DNA of 25,354 bases from JANQLU01 sp964434955 (GTDB lineage: Bacteria > Planctomycetota > Planctomycetia > Pirellulales > Pirellulaceae): contig CAYSXI010000068.1 in the NCBI GenBank assembly GCA_964434955.1, positions 1-25,354 on the forward strand. The letters run 5' to 3'. The number at the start of each line of letters is the position of its first letter. The first letter of the stretch is position 1. This document shows positions 16,387-24,300 of this stretch, piece by piece. Made by a program: the position numbers and the translations under genes. Below the pieces are notes generated by a model. It was not told the origin of the DNA, made no database searches, and saw nothing but the letters and a program-made list of their open reading frames with translations.

Positions 16387-17229
16387 TCAGGCGTTTCGCC
16401 ATTGCCGGGGTGTCATCCCGAATGTGCGTCGGAATACCGACGTAAAGTGACTGTGGCTGGAATAGCCGAGATCAAATGCGATGGATGTCAAATCACTGCC
16501 ACCCCGAATCATCTCAAGGGCCGAACGCATTCGAATCCGGGTCACGTATTGATGAATCGAAATCCCGCAAGCCTGGGAAAAAACCCGGCAAAGATGATAG
16601 GCGGAAGAATCAATGGCCTCGGCAATTTGCTCCAATGTCACGTTCTCGGCAAAATGACGAGACACAAAATGCTGGGCATCGAAAACGAGATCAAAATGGT
16701 GCGACTTCAACGCAATGGACTTTGCGTTGGTGGATTGCCCTAGAAATGCTTCCTCGATCACCTGGTCGACCAACCAAATCGACTTTTCATCCCAGTCGAG
16801 CTGGCTGCAATCGAGTTCCGAACGCTCCACGTGATCCACCAATTGACGCTGTCGCAAATAAAGCTTGTCCGAAATCGTTCGACTGGCAAATCGAAATGGA
16901 CGCTCATAATCGTCCTCAACCTGCGGGCAGAACCGGCGAATCGAATCCAGCAAAAGGGCGTGGTCAATATCAAAGAAATCGCAACGATCTCCACGATCGG
17001 ATATCTTCCGTCGACGATACTCTTGTTGATCGTTGTAAAACATCAACACATTCGGATTGGCGACAATCGGCATCCCGCCTTCGTGAGTGATTTCGACGGT
17101 CTCGCGTGGAAAGACGACCAGGTATCCTCGAGCCGGACCGGTGTTCTCAAAAGAAGGATACGAAGCCGGGCAGCGAAATTTGCCTAGCCTAATTGGACTG
17201 TCTTCGTAGTATCGTTTGACCAGTTTCAT
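16387..17229 (-). CDS. AraC-family transcriptional regulator
   Basis: 280 residues. The C-terminal 90 residues are a typical AraC/XylS DNA-binding domain with two helix-turn-helix units: VTLEQIAEAIDSSAYHLCRVF (about 197-217) and LTSIAFDLGYSSHSHFTSVF (about 247-266), ending FRRTFGMTPRQWRNA. The N-terminal 180 residues form a cupin-like effector region (RGYLVVFPRETVEITHEGG, then NVLMFYNDQQEYRRR) without a recognisable ligand signature. It is probably a cytosolic sensor of a small molecule. It lies 182 bases downstream of the pterin synthase-type gene, so regulation of the neighbouring phenylalanine/pterin genes is possible but not shown. A 13-base inverted repeat lies 21 bases upstream of its start. 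Confidence 0.93.
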   Translation of the reverse strand: MKLVKRYYEDSPIRLGKFRCPASYPSFENTGPARGYLVVFPRETVEITHEGGMPIVANPNVLMFYNDQQEYRRRKISDRGDRCDFFDIDHALLLDSIRRFCPQVEDDYERPFRFASRTISDKLYLRQRQLVDHVERSELDCSQLDWDEKSIWLVDQVIEEAFLGQSTNAKSIALKSHHFDLVFDAQHFVSRHFAENVTLEQIAEAIDSSAYHLCRVFSQACGISIHQYVTRIRMRSALEMIRGGSDLTSIAFDLGYSSHSHFTSVFRRTFGMTPRQWRNA

Positions 17230-17249
17230 CGCTTTTGCCCGGTGGGTTG

Positions 17250-17262
17250 ATCATTCAATGAT
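17250..17262. promoter_or_regulatory. Inverted repeat upstream of the AraC-type gene
   Basis: ATCATTCAATGAT is a perfect palindrome of 6+1+6 bases, 21 bases before the start codon of the regulator gene. The position fits an operator or a leader element and could reflect autoregulation. AraC proteins more often bind direct repeats, and a 13-base palindrome in AT-rich DNA can arise by chance, so the call is tentative. Confidence 0.35.
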
Positions 17263-17411
17263 ACCCCGAAAATCGGAGGTTGGCGCTAGGAAAGCGTCAA
17301 GCCGCAGCAGAGAAAGCCTTAAGGCAAGGGGCTGAATGGCTCGGGCGAGAACCAATGGCACCGAAATGGGCATTCGCGATAAGAAAAATGAAGCCCGGAC
17401 GGACGTCGGAC

Positions 17412-18233
17412 TTAACTTTCGTCGCCCGAATAATCGGCCCAAGTCTTGGGAGTTTCGTAAACGCGAACCTTGTTCAGACTGGATTGCTCGAAGCGGCCAT
17501 CGAGAAGTTCCCAAACAACCACCGCGATATTTTCGACGGTTGGATTCAGGGACTGGAACTGCTCCACGTCCAAGTTCAAATACTTGTGATCGAACCGATC
17601 GATCACTTGTTCCATTACCGTCGTTTCCAGTTCAGGCATGACGTTCGGCGAGCCGCCTTTGGAATCGACATCGACGGAAACTTCGACAACATAATTGTGC
17701 CCATGACCATTGGGATGATTGCATTTTCCGAACAAAGCTTTGTTTTCATCGTCGGAAAGATCTGCACAATGCAGGCGATGCGAGGCGGAAAACTCAAATT
17801 GTTGTGATACGGTCACCATATTTGCTTTTTCCCCATCTGCTTTTTGCCTGTGAACGGAGTATCTGGTAAACGGCGTCGTAGCCAAAGTGACTTCATCAAG
17901 TTGAATGCCCGCAAGCGCGTCGCTTTCCGCGATGGCTTGGTTCAATTTTTGCCAACTGGAATCGACAAGCATCCGCGGGCAGTCTCGCCCCTCGGCGACT
18001 TCTGCGGCAAGGAACTGGACCAACAAGTTTTGAATCATGTCGTCGACGACTTTGATGTCGCAAAGGTATCCGGTTTGCGGATTAGCTTTTCCCAGAAGGG
18101 TAACGCGAAGCTGAACAAAAGGTCGCAAACCTTGCATTCGCGGCCAACAGGCCCAAGAATTTTTTCGGCCCGAAGGATCATCTGCTTCCGGCGAATTCAA
18201 TGCAAATCGGACTTCGCGAGTCAGGTAATTCAA
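17412..18233 (-). CDS. 6-pyruvoyl-tetrahydropterin synthase-type protein with tandem T-fold domains
   Basis: 273 residues. The C-terminal half is a complete PTPS/QueD domain: SASHRLH with zinc ligand H152, catalytic C171 in GKCNHPNGHGHNY with zinc ligands H177 and H179, DHKYLNLD at 215-222 (Asp/His of the catalytic relay), PTVENIAV with E234, and RVYETPK with E260. The spacing C-x5-HGH is that of biopterin-making PTPS rather than the C-x3-HGH of QueD. PTPS converts dihydroneopterin triphosphate to 6-pyruvoyl-tetrahydropterin. Residues 1-130 look like a second, degenerate copy (YLTREVRFALN, NPQTGYLCDIKVVDDMI) lacking the zinc histidines. The start is TTG; an in-frame stop 28-30 bases upstream limits alternatives. 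It is 20 bases downstream of the dehydrogenase gene and third in the phhA operon. Confidence 0.88.
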   Translation of the reverse strand: MNYLTREVRFALNSPEADDPSGRKNSWACWPRMQGLRPFVQLRVTLLGKANPQTGYLCDIKVVDDMIQNLLVQFLAAEVAEGRDCPRMLVDSSWQKLNQAIAESDALAGIQLDEVTLATTPFTRYSVHRQKADGEKANMVTVSQQFEFSASHRLHCADLSDDENKALFGKCNHPNGHGHNYVVEVSVDVDSKGGSPNVMPELETTVMEQVIDRFDHKYLNLDVEQFQSLNPTVENIAVVVWELLDGRFEQSSLNKVRVYETPKTWADYSGDES

Positions 18234-18253
18234 AACGTTTCGATTCCAAGCGA

Positions 18254-18967
18254 TTAATGGTCATTCTGGTTGGAAACCGTAAAAGCTTGCCCTGAATAAC
18301 GGCCGTCCGAATCCTGCCAAAGTTCCCAGACCTTTTTTGCGACGAGATCCGGCGAAACCGCCTGATCTGCGGGAAATTCGGGAAACAATGAACGCAGCAA
18401 CGGTGTTTCCACCGCGCCAGGTCGAATGGAATATACCCGGACGCCCGCTTCCTTCCCTTCACTTGCAAGCGCGAGTGTAAACAAATCGATCCAGGCTTTG
18501 CTTGATCCGTAAACGCTAAATCCCGGAAACGGATCGATCGCCGCCAAGGAAGAAATATTAATGATGCATCCCGATCCCGATGTCAGCATCTGGCGCCAAG
18601 CGACTTGCGTCAAGTAAAACACACTCCGCTGGTTGACGTTCAAGGCAGTCTCAAACTCGCCGGAATCCTGACTGGCAAATTCGGAAAGCGGAGCAACCGC
18701 CGCGTTGTTGACCAACAAATCAACTCGGCCAAACTTTTCCATCGCCCGGTCGACGATCTCACCCGCAGAACTGGCGTTGGAATCCAGATCAAATTCAAGG
18801 ACGAGGCAATGGCCACCCAAGGCCTCAATGGAATCGCGCGAACCGGCGATTCGTTCGGGATCGCGTCCGCAGGTAACGATATCAAAACCCTGCTTTGCAA
18901 AAAGCAAGGCCGTCGACAGGCCGACTCCACTGGTTCCACCCGTCACGACACATACTGGACGACTCAT
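18254..18967 (-). CDS. Short-chain dehydrogenase/reductase (possible sepiapterin reductase)
   Basis: 237 residues from ATG 18967; an upstream TTG is adjacent. Classical SDR layout: nucleotide-binding TGGTSGVG (9-16), R35 after the second strand (TCGRDPER), which suggests NADPH, NNAA (87-90), N110, catalytic S139 or S140 in IINISSLAA, and YGSSK with Y153 and K157. The length fits the family. Lying 12 bases after the phenylalanine hydroxylase gene and 20 bases before the pterin synthase gene, it may reduce 6-pyruvoyl-tetrahydropterin to tetrahydrobiopterin (sepiapterin reductase role) or recycle quinonoid dihydrobiopterin. The SDR fold alone cannot decide the substrate; the pterin role is inferred from position. 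Confidence 0.9.
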   Translation of the reverse strand: MSRPVCVVTGGTSGVGLSTALLFAKQGFDIVTCGRDPERIAGSRDSIEALGGHCLVLEFDLDSNASSAGEIVDRAMEKFGRVDLLVNNAAVAPLSEFASQDSGEFETALNVNQRSVFYLTQVAWRQMLTSGSGCIINISSLAAIDPFPGFSVYGSSKAWIDLFTLALASEGKEAGVRVYSIRPGAVETPLLRSLFPEFPADQAVSPDLVAKKVWELWQDSDGRYSGQAFTVSNQNDH

Positions 18968-18979
18968 CAACTCTCGCGT

Positions 18980-19894
18980 TTATTTTTCGGCACTAAGAAA
19001 TGATTCAAGATCTTGTTCGTTGATCGCTGGCTCGCCCTTGGCAAGATTGTCCATCCGGCCTTGATCGATCCATGTTTTCAGTTCGTCAACCAAGTCGAAC
19101 AAGTGATCGAACGAATCGACAATAAACAGCAGTTCCTGGTAATGATCGATCTCAAAATATTGATTGATCACCCACTCGATTTGAATCGGAAAACGTTGGA
19201 CCTTGGGAGATTCAATGCAGTATTCGATTTCGCCAATCGAACTCAGCAAACCGCTCCCATAAACTTTCAAGTCGGATCCGGAACGCATCAATCCAAACTC
19301 AACGGTGTACCAGAAAAACCTGGCCAAGCCCTTGATGTTACTTTCGACAATTGCAAGTCGCTCTTCTTCGCTGCTGCATTCCAATTGCTGGGCCCGCAGC
19401 GCTGCCGACCTTGCCACTTCGCCGAACTGAACCAATACATCTGCGAACCTACGGTCGGCATGCATCGGCACGTGACCGGCAATGTCGTGAAAAATATCCG
19501 GTTCCGGCAAGTAATCCAGAACCTGGCCGTCACGAATCGTGATGGTCGTCGGAAACTCGCGGTTCCGAATGCAATCGAAAAAGATGTAGGCGGGAATGTA
19601 ACCGGATACCGGTTTGGCCACAAACGACGTCAGTGCCTCAAGGTATTTGTTGACCTCGCTCAACACAGGTATCGCGTCGGGACTCAACATCAGGTTTTCG
19701 ACGCCTTCCATGAATTTGGGAATCGCGTACTTTTCCCAAAGCGGTCGCATGGTCGCGTAGAGCCTTCGCCAAGTGTCCTGGTTGGATTCACTGTAAAGCT
19801 CATAAGGCTGATGAATGAATCGCTCACCGTTCTTTTGAGCGTTCTCGATAAACGGAGCTTTTGTCGTCGTTAAACCGAAGTCTACCGTCGCCAT
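18980..19894 (-). CDS. phhA: Phenylalanine 4-monooxygenase (aromatic amino acid hydroxylase)
   Basis: 304 residues, the size of bacterial single-domain enzymes. It converts phenylalanine to tyrosine with O2, ferrous iron and tetrahydrobiopterin. The iron site is visible: DIFHDIAGHVPM (133-144) with H136 and H141, and FFWYTVEFGL with E199. SGYIPAYIFFDCIRNREFPTT (97-117) and YGSGLLSSIGEIEYC (212-226) are the conserved substrate/pterin-side segments. The distance from H141 to E199 is longer than I recall for the Chromobacterium and human enzymes, owing to extra residues around AQQLECSSEEERLAIVESN (168-186). It is first in a compact - strand operon with the dehydrogenase and pterin synthase, and divergent from the homogentisate dioxygenase-like gene. 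Tyrosine or tryptophan specificity cannot be excluded by sequence alone. Confidence 0.93.
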   Translation of the reverse strand: MATVDFGLTTTKAPFIENAQKNGERFIHQPYELYSESNQDTWRRLYATMRPLWEKYAIPKFMEGVENLMLSPDAIPVLSEVNKYLEALTSFVAKPVSGYIPAYIFFDCIRNREFPTTITIRDGQVLDYLPEPDIFHDIAGHVPMHADRRFADVLVQFGEVARSAALRAQQLECSSEEERLAIVESNIKGLARFFWYTVEFGLMRSGSDLKVYGSGLLSSIGEIEYCIESPKVQRFPIQIEWVINQYFEIDHYQELLFIVDSFDHLFDLVDELKTWIDQGRMDNLAKGEPAINEQDLESFLSAEK

Positions 19895-20131
19895 AAATGC
19901 CTCAGCTTGGTCGGATCAATTTTCTGAAAAATGCGGAGTCTCCCACGCTAGGCCAACCGACAGCGTTCAAGCCTTGAACGTCACGGGGTTATCAAGTTGG
20001 CGGGAAAGTCCTACCATTATTCTATCGATTTCGGCTGAATTATCAGCACCCATTCCGTTAGAATCCAGACAGACCCAAGTCGATTCTTGCGGACGATTCC
20101 TGTTTTTGCGCTTCGAATTCGAAAGAACAAA
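19895..20131. promoter_or_regulatory. Divergent promoter region between the phhA operon and the homogentisate dioxygenase-like gene
   Basis: These 237 bases hold the promoters of both transcription units. The only strong structure seen is the 17-base palindrome at 19964-19980, about 70 bases from the phhA start and 151 bases from the other start. No confident -35/-10 pair is assigned. Confidence 0.55.
19964..19980. promoter_or_regulatory. Perfect 17-base palindrome, candidate operator
   Basis: CGTTCAAGCCTTGAACG is symmetric over 8 bases on each side of a single central C. Its site between divergent catabolic genes and its length fit binding by a dimeric regulator. It is too short-looped to be a hairpin terminator and has no T tract. 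The protein that binds it is unknown; the AraC-type gene nearby is one candidate, although that family usually prefers direct repeats. Confidence 0.55.
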
Positions 20132-21322
20132 ATGCCAAACTATCGGTCACTTGGACTGCTACCGCCCAAAAGGCACATTCAGCTTGATAGCGTGAATGGA
20201 ACGAGCTTCCTCAATGAAGGAATGTACTACGAGCACATCGTGACAACCTGCGGTTTTGATCGCGCTTATTCGATGATGTATCACATGCGGCCTCCGACCC
20301 GCAACACCTCGGTCGAATTCATCGGCGCGACGCCACTGGAAAAAGCAGAAAACGTCCCGTTGCAACACGTGCATTTGAAGACGGGCGAATTGGCACGCGG
20401 CGGGGAGCCAATTGGTGGCCGCCTCCCCATCATGTTTAACGAGGATTTAGCCGCTTATCGCTGTCGCCCCGAAAAGGAACAGACCGAACTTTATCGAAAC
20501 GGAGCGGCCGACGAAGTCGTTTTCATTCAACAGGGGTCGGGCCACCTGGAAACGGCTTACGGAAAACTACCCTATCGCCGCGGCGACTATGTCGTCATTC
20601 CTCGAACGACCACCTATCGTTTCGTCAGTGATGACATCCAAGCCGAAGACCACCTGATTCTCGAATGCTTCAGCTCGGTTCGAATTCCGGAACGTTATCA
20701 GAACCCAGATGGGCAGATGTATTTGGGCACGCCCTATTACGAGCGCGATTTCCACAGCCCACCTGAGTTGTTGACGATTGACGAAGAAGTCGAAACGACG
20801 ATTTTGATCAAAGACCATGAGCGTTGGACGCGGGTCACGATGCCGCATCACCCTTTCGACATCGTCGGTTGGGATGGATTTATTTATCCCTACACGTTTA
20901 ATGCCTGGGATTTTGAGCCTTTGACCGGCACCACCCATTTGCCCCCGCCATTCCAGCAGACTTTTGAGTGTCGCGGATTCGTGATTTGTACTTTCGCGCC
21001 ACGCTACCTGGACCATCATCCTCGAGCCATCAAAGTTCCCTACGTGCATTCCAACGTCGAGGCCGACGAAGTCCTTTTCTATGTCGACGGCGAATTCGGT
21101 TCTCGCAAAGGCGTCGATCTTTGCTCGATGACTTTGCATCCCGGAGGCATTCCGCACGGGCCGCATCCAGGCACGATCATGAAGTCGATGGAGATGGACC
21201 GCACAGAGGAAATGGCGGTGATGTTCGACACCGATCGAAAACTTCACCTGACCCCGCAAGCCATGCAATTCGACGATCCAACTTATCCATTGAGCTGGAT
21301 GGAAAAACCACAAACGGTTTAA
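20132..21322 (+). CDS. hmgA: Homogentisate 1,2-dioxygenase-like cupin enzyme
   Basis: 396 residues from ATG 20132 (MPNYRSLGLLPPKRH); an earlier in-frame start would add 15 unlikely residues. The segment PFDIVGWDGFIYPYTFNAWDF (241-261) matches the 'PFDVVGW-G--YPY' signature of homogentisate dioxygenase, followed by RGFVICTFAPR. Candidate iron ligands lie in VPYVHSNVEADEVLFYV (H306 with E310 or E313) and GGIPHGPHPG (H342). The canonical enzyme places Glu six residues after the first His and is about 430 residues long, so this is a shorter, divergent branch. The reaction opens the homogentisate ring to maleylacetoacetate in phenylalanine/tyrosine breakdown. Its divergent placement next to phhA supports this. 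A strong terminator follows at 21335-21366. Confidence 0.85.
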   Translation: MPNYRSLGLLPPKRHIQLDSVNGTSFLNEGMYYEHIVTTCGFDRAYSMMYHMRPPTRNTSVEFIGATPLEKAENVPLQHVHLKTGELARGGEPIGGRLPIMFNEDLAAYRCRPEKEQTELYRNGAADEVVFIQQGSGHLETAYGKLPYRRGDYVVIPRTTTYRFVSDDIQAEDHLILECFSSVRIPERYQNPDGQMYLGTPYYERDFHSPPELLTIDEEVETTILIKDHERWTRVTMPHHPFDIVGWDGFIYPYTFNAWDFEPLTGTTHLPPPFQQTFECRGFVICTFAPRYLDHHPRAIKVPYVHSNVEADEVLFYVDGEFGSRKGVDLCSMTLHPGGIPHGPHPGTIMKSMEMDRTEEMAVMFDTDRKLHLTPQAMQFDDPTYPLSWMEKPQTV

Positions 21323-21334
21323 GTCAACGAAATT

Positions 21335-21366
21335 AAAAAAGGCCCGGATCTCGCCGGGCCTTTTTT
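21335..21366. terminator. Bidirectional intrinsic terminator
   Basis: GGCCCGG (21341-21347) pairs with CCGGGCC (21354-21360) around a 6-base loop, flanked by six A (21335-21340) and six T (21361-21366). The symmetric A/T tracts let it stop both the + strand dioxygenase-like gene (stop at 21322) and the - strand giant gene (stop at 21395). Confidence 0.9.
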
Positions 21367-21394
21367 GTGTTTACATCGTTCAATATCGAGCGAA

Positions 21395-24300
21395 TTAGCG
21401 AATGCGGCGACTGGAACGAGTCTGGCTTCCAACACGTGTCGGTTGGACCGACCGAGGTCGGAAGGACGTACTTGTTCCGGTCGAAGAATTGCCGGTTGAA
21501 CTCGACTTTGTCGAATCCTTGCATTTTTGATTGCAAGCTTCGGTTACGGTCAACTTGAGATCGAGCTCTTCGGCGATTCGAATCGGAGTACTGTAGCCAT
21601 CTCCCTCGACAAAGGCGATGAAGGTTTCGATCTTGAACGAGACCGTATTCTCCTTTTCGAACTCGGTCGACTTCCGTTCGAGCACAAAATGTTTGAGGAC
21701 GCGTTGATTTTGGCTGTCATCACCCAGAAGGTCTTCAATTTTCAACTTGATCTGCCGGTTGGCATCGAAGTTCTTTCGCTCACCATATATCGAATGAAAA
21801 AGTTTGAACGATGAGCCAATGACCTTTCCTTTTGAGTCAAGGGCGCGAGCAACGACGACAAAATCCTTGTAGTCGGTATTTCTTGGCGACAGCTTGTCCA
21901 GGCTTAGGACAATTTCTTTGTCGCCGCCCACAACTTGAATACAACCAATCTTGCAGCAATCTTTTGAAACACTGAATCCAACTTCGACGTGGATCTCGTT
22001 TTTGGCCGTCCACTTGAACTCTTCGATTCCGAGTCGTTTCTGAATCTCTTTGATCTTTGCAGCTTCCTTCTTCAAAGACTCAGCTAGCGCGGATTTGGTC
22101 GCCTCGACGGTGACTGGCACATGAAGATGGCTAGTCACGCCATAAGGTGTCGCTGCGTACACGGCAACATATTTTTTGCCGTCAATACTCACCGTCCTTA
22201 CGGTATCTGGAATCGTCACTTGGATTACTTGGCGACTAATTAGCATTGCTTCACTTATTTCAACGCCACCCGCAATCACCTTTGTTTCGTGGAGACTAAG
22301 ATTGTCACCGACCAAAAACAGAGTTGTCGGAGGGACCGGCCCTGTCTTCGCCGCGGTAGCTTCGTCCTCTTTCGAGATGGGCGGCGCCTTAAGATTGATG
22401 CCAGGGGCCCCATACCACCCGATCAATTCTGGAGCCAAATCAGTTAGCCCGTTGTTAAACAACTCAAAACCGCCCAGTGTATTTTCATAGGGCACTTGAG
22501 CGCGAACCGACTGCAACGGAAGTTCTCGTTCAAGCTGTTCAACTCGCCTCAGCAGCCTGGCGACTTCTCCGTCACGATATGCTACCTCGCATTGCGCACA
22601 TTGAGCCTTCGAGTTTCGCATGCTTGTTATTGAACGGCTCAGCTTCATCGTTTGTTTCATCGAAACGTCCGAATGCGTCGGCTTGTCCAAGCGAAACCAG
22701 TTGGTTCGGATATCGAAATCGCAATAGGGGACAAATGATGGCATCAGGACGATTGCAGTGCATTCGCGCATACCCGGTTCCAAAACCGACTCGCGAGTGC
22801 TTGCATCAGCCCGTCGCCCAAGCAATGACTCGCCAAATGCTCGAGCGGTACCTTGAGGAGCTCGCGTCTGAACTCGCGGTGAAAACCGCCAACCAAAAGT
22901 ATCATTACTGTGTGCAAAGCCGATTTGCGTGCGGTTCAACGCAACCGTCGCAATATCTTCTTGGAATTGTCGTTGAAAACGATTCAAAGAACTCAGTGAA
23001 ATCTTACCGGATGCGAAAGATAACGCTGCCGCGATCGCAAGCTCTCGTTGCACAACGGATGCATCTGATACATTCTGCTCTTGGTTGACCGGATCGATTG
23101 TAAAAACCTGGATAGGCCAACGGCAATTCACGTAGTTGCAGAATTGATTGGCCGCGTCTCGGAAGTCTTGATCATGCTGCCACTGTTCCTGACTGTTTGG
23201 CATTGGCAAATAATATTTGTAAGTCATCGTCGGATGGCAACCACAATCTCCTTTTGTGATGGCTGTTTGGTGAACATCGTCGTTTAGCTGCTTGTTGAGT
23301 ACAGCCATCTCTACGACGATGCACCAACTCAATAATGCGAGTTGATCTGAGGTATGGTAGTACGTGAGGCGATTAACAAACTCATCCCGCACGCGCTTGA
23401 TTGCAGCAACATTCCCCGTTTGAATTAACTCGGCTAGGTTTCCGGCCCCAATTGGGAAAAGCCCAAAACCATGCTCGATGGCATCTTCCGTGAGCTCTCG
23501 AGGCGATTGATTAACCGGAACTTCTTGGTACTTGCCATTTTGGTCACGCACCAAACGCACGCCAACTTTCTGAACAGAACGTAATACGTCAAATGCGGCC
23601 TCTAGATTCGACTTGAGAAACTGTCTCGCATCTAGCAAGTGAATTTGATTCTTGTAGTTTTCATCCTCATTCCAAGCAATAAATCGCCCGTTGTAGTTCT
23701 TCCTCAGACTGGAAGCGACCGATGACAAGGTGTCTCCACCGAATGTCGGTCTTGCGATAGCTTGAGCGATTGGCAAGCGACTTCGTCGAGCTCGGCTTGA
23801 CGAATGCGGAGTTGAATAGAAGCCCTCGACTTGCTGTTGAATTTTCAACAATTCCTTGACAATCTCATCAATTTCTTTCAGCACCGGAGTCTCGTCTTGC
23901 GATTCTGTCGCATCCGATTTTTGTGTTTCTTCCTTTAGCTTCTTGAAAAATTCGATTGCTTTCTCGTCACGACGAAAGTTTGTTTTGCTCGCGAGAGAGT
24001 CAAAAACATCAAGCTTCGAGCCGCCTGATAGGCCTTTCAAATCAATTTCAATATTTCCTGTTCGCCATTTTGAAATTTCCGCACGATAAACAGCGACTTC
24101 ACTCATTGGAAACTGCTTTTCAACTTCGCCGAATACACTGTCGCTCAAAACCTCGTCGACAAATGATGAAACCCAAACAGATTGCTCCAAATCTGAAAAG
24201 TTACGCACATAACTTGCGCGGTCAACATCAATGATCTTTTTAGTGTCGATGTCCTTGGCAAAAGTATTCTTCAAAGTTGACGTAATCGTCGCGACTTTTT

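Noticed and set aside
17412..18233. Annotation as QueD (queuosine synthesis)
   Set aside because: The cysteine-to-HGH spacing is C-x5-HGH as in biopterin-type PTPS, not C-x3-HGH, and the neighbours are a pterin-dependent hydroxylase and an SDR rather than queC, queE or queF.
19013..19873. 286-residue open frame antisense to the hydroxylase gene
   Set aside because: It lies wholly inside phhA on the other strand, has no recognisable features, and phhA has intact iron-binding motifs.
20567..21313. 248-residue open frame antisense to the dioxygenase-like gene
   Set aside because: Shadow of a gene with recognised motifs; its translation shows no domain pattern.
22477..23088. 203-residue open frame inside the giant - strand gene
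   Set aside because: The - strand frame is continuous across it for almost 4 kb, and the + strand peptide has no recognisable motif.
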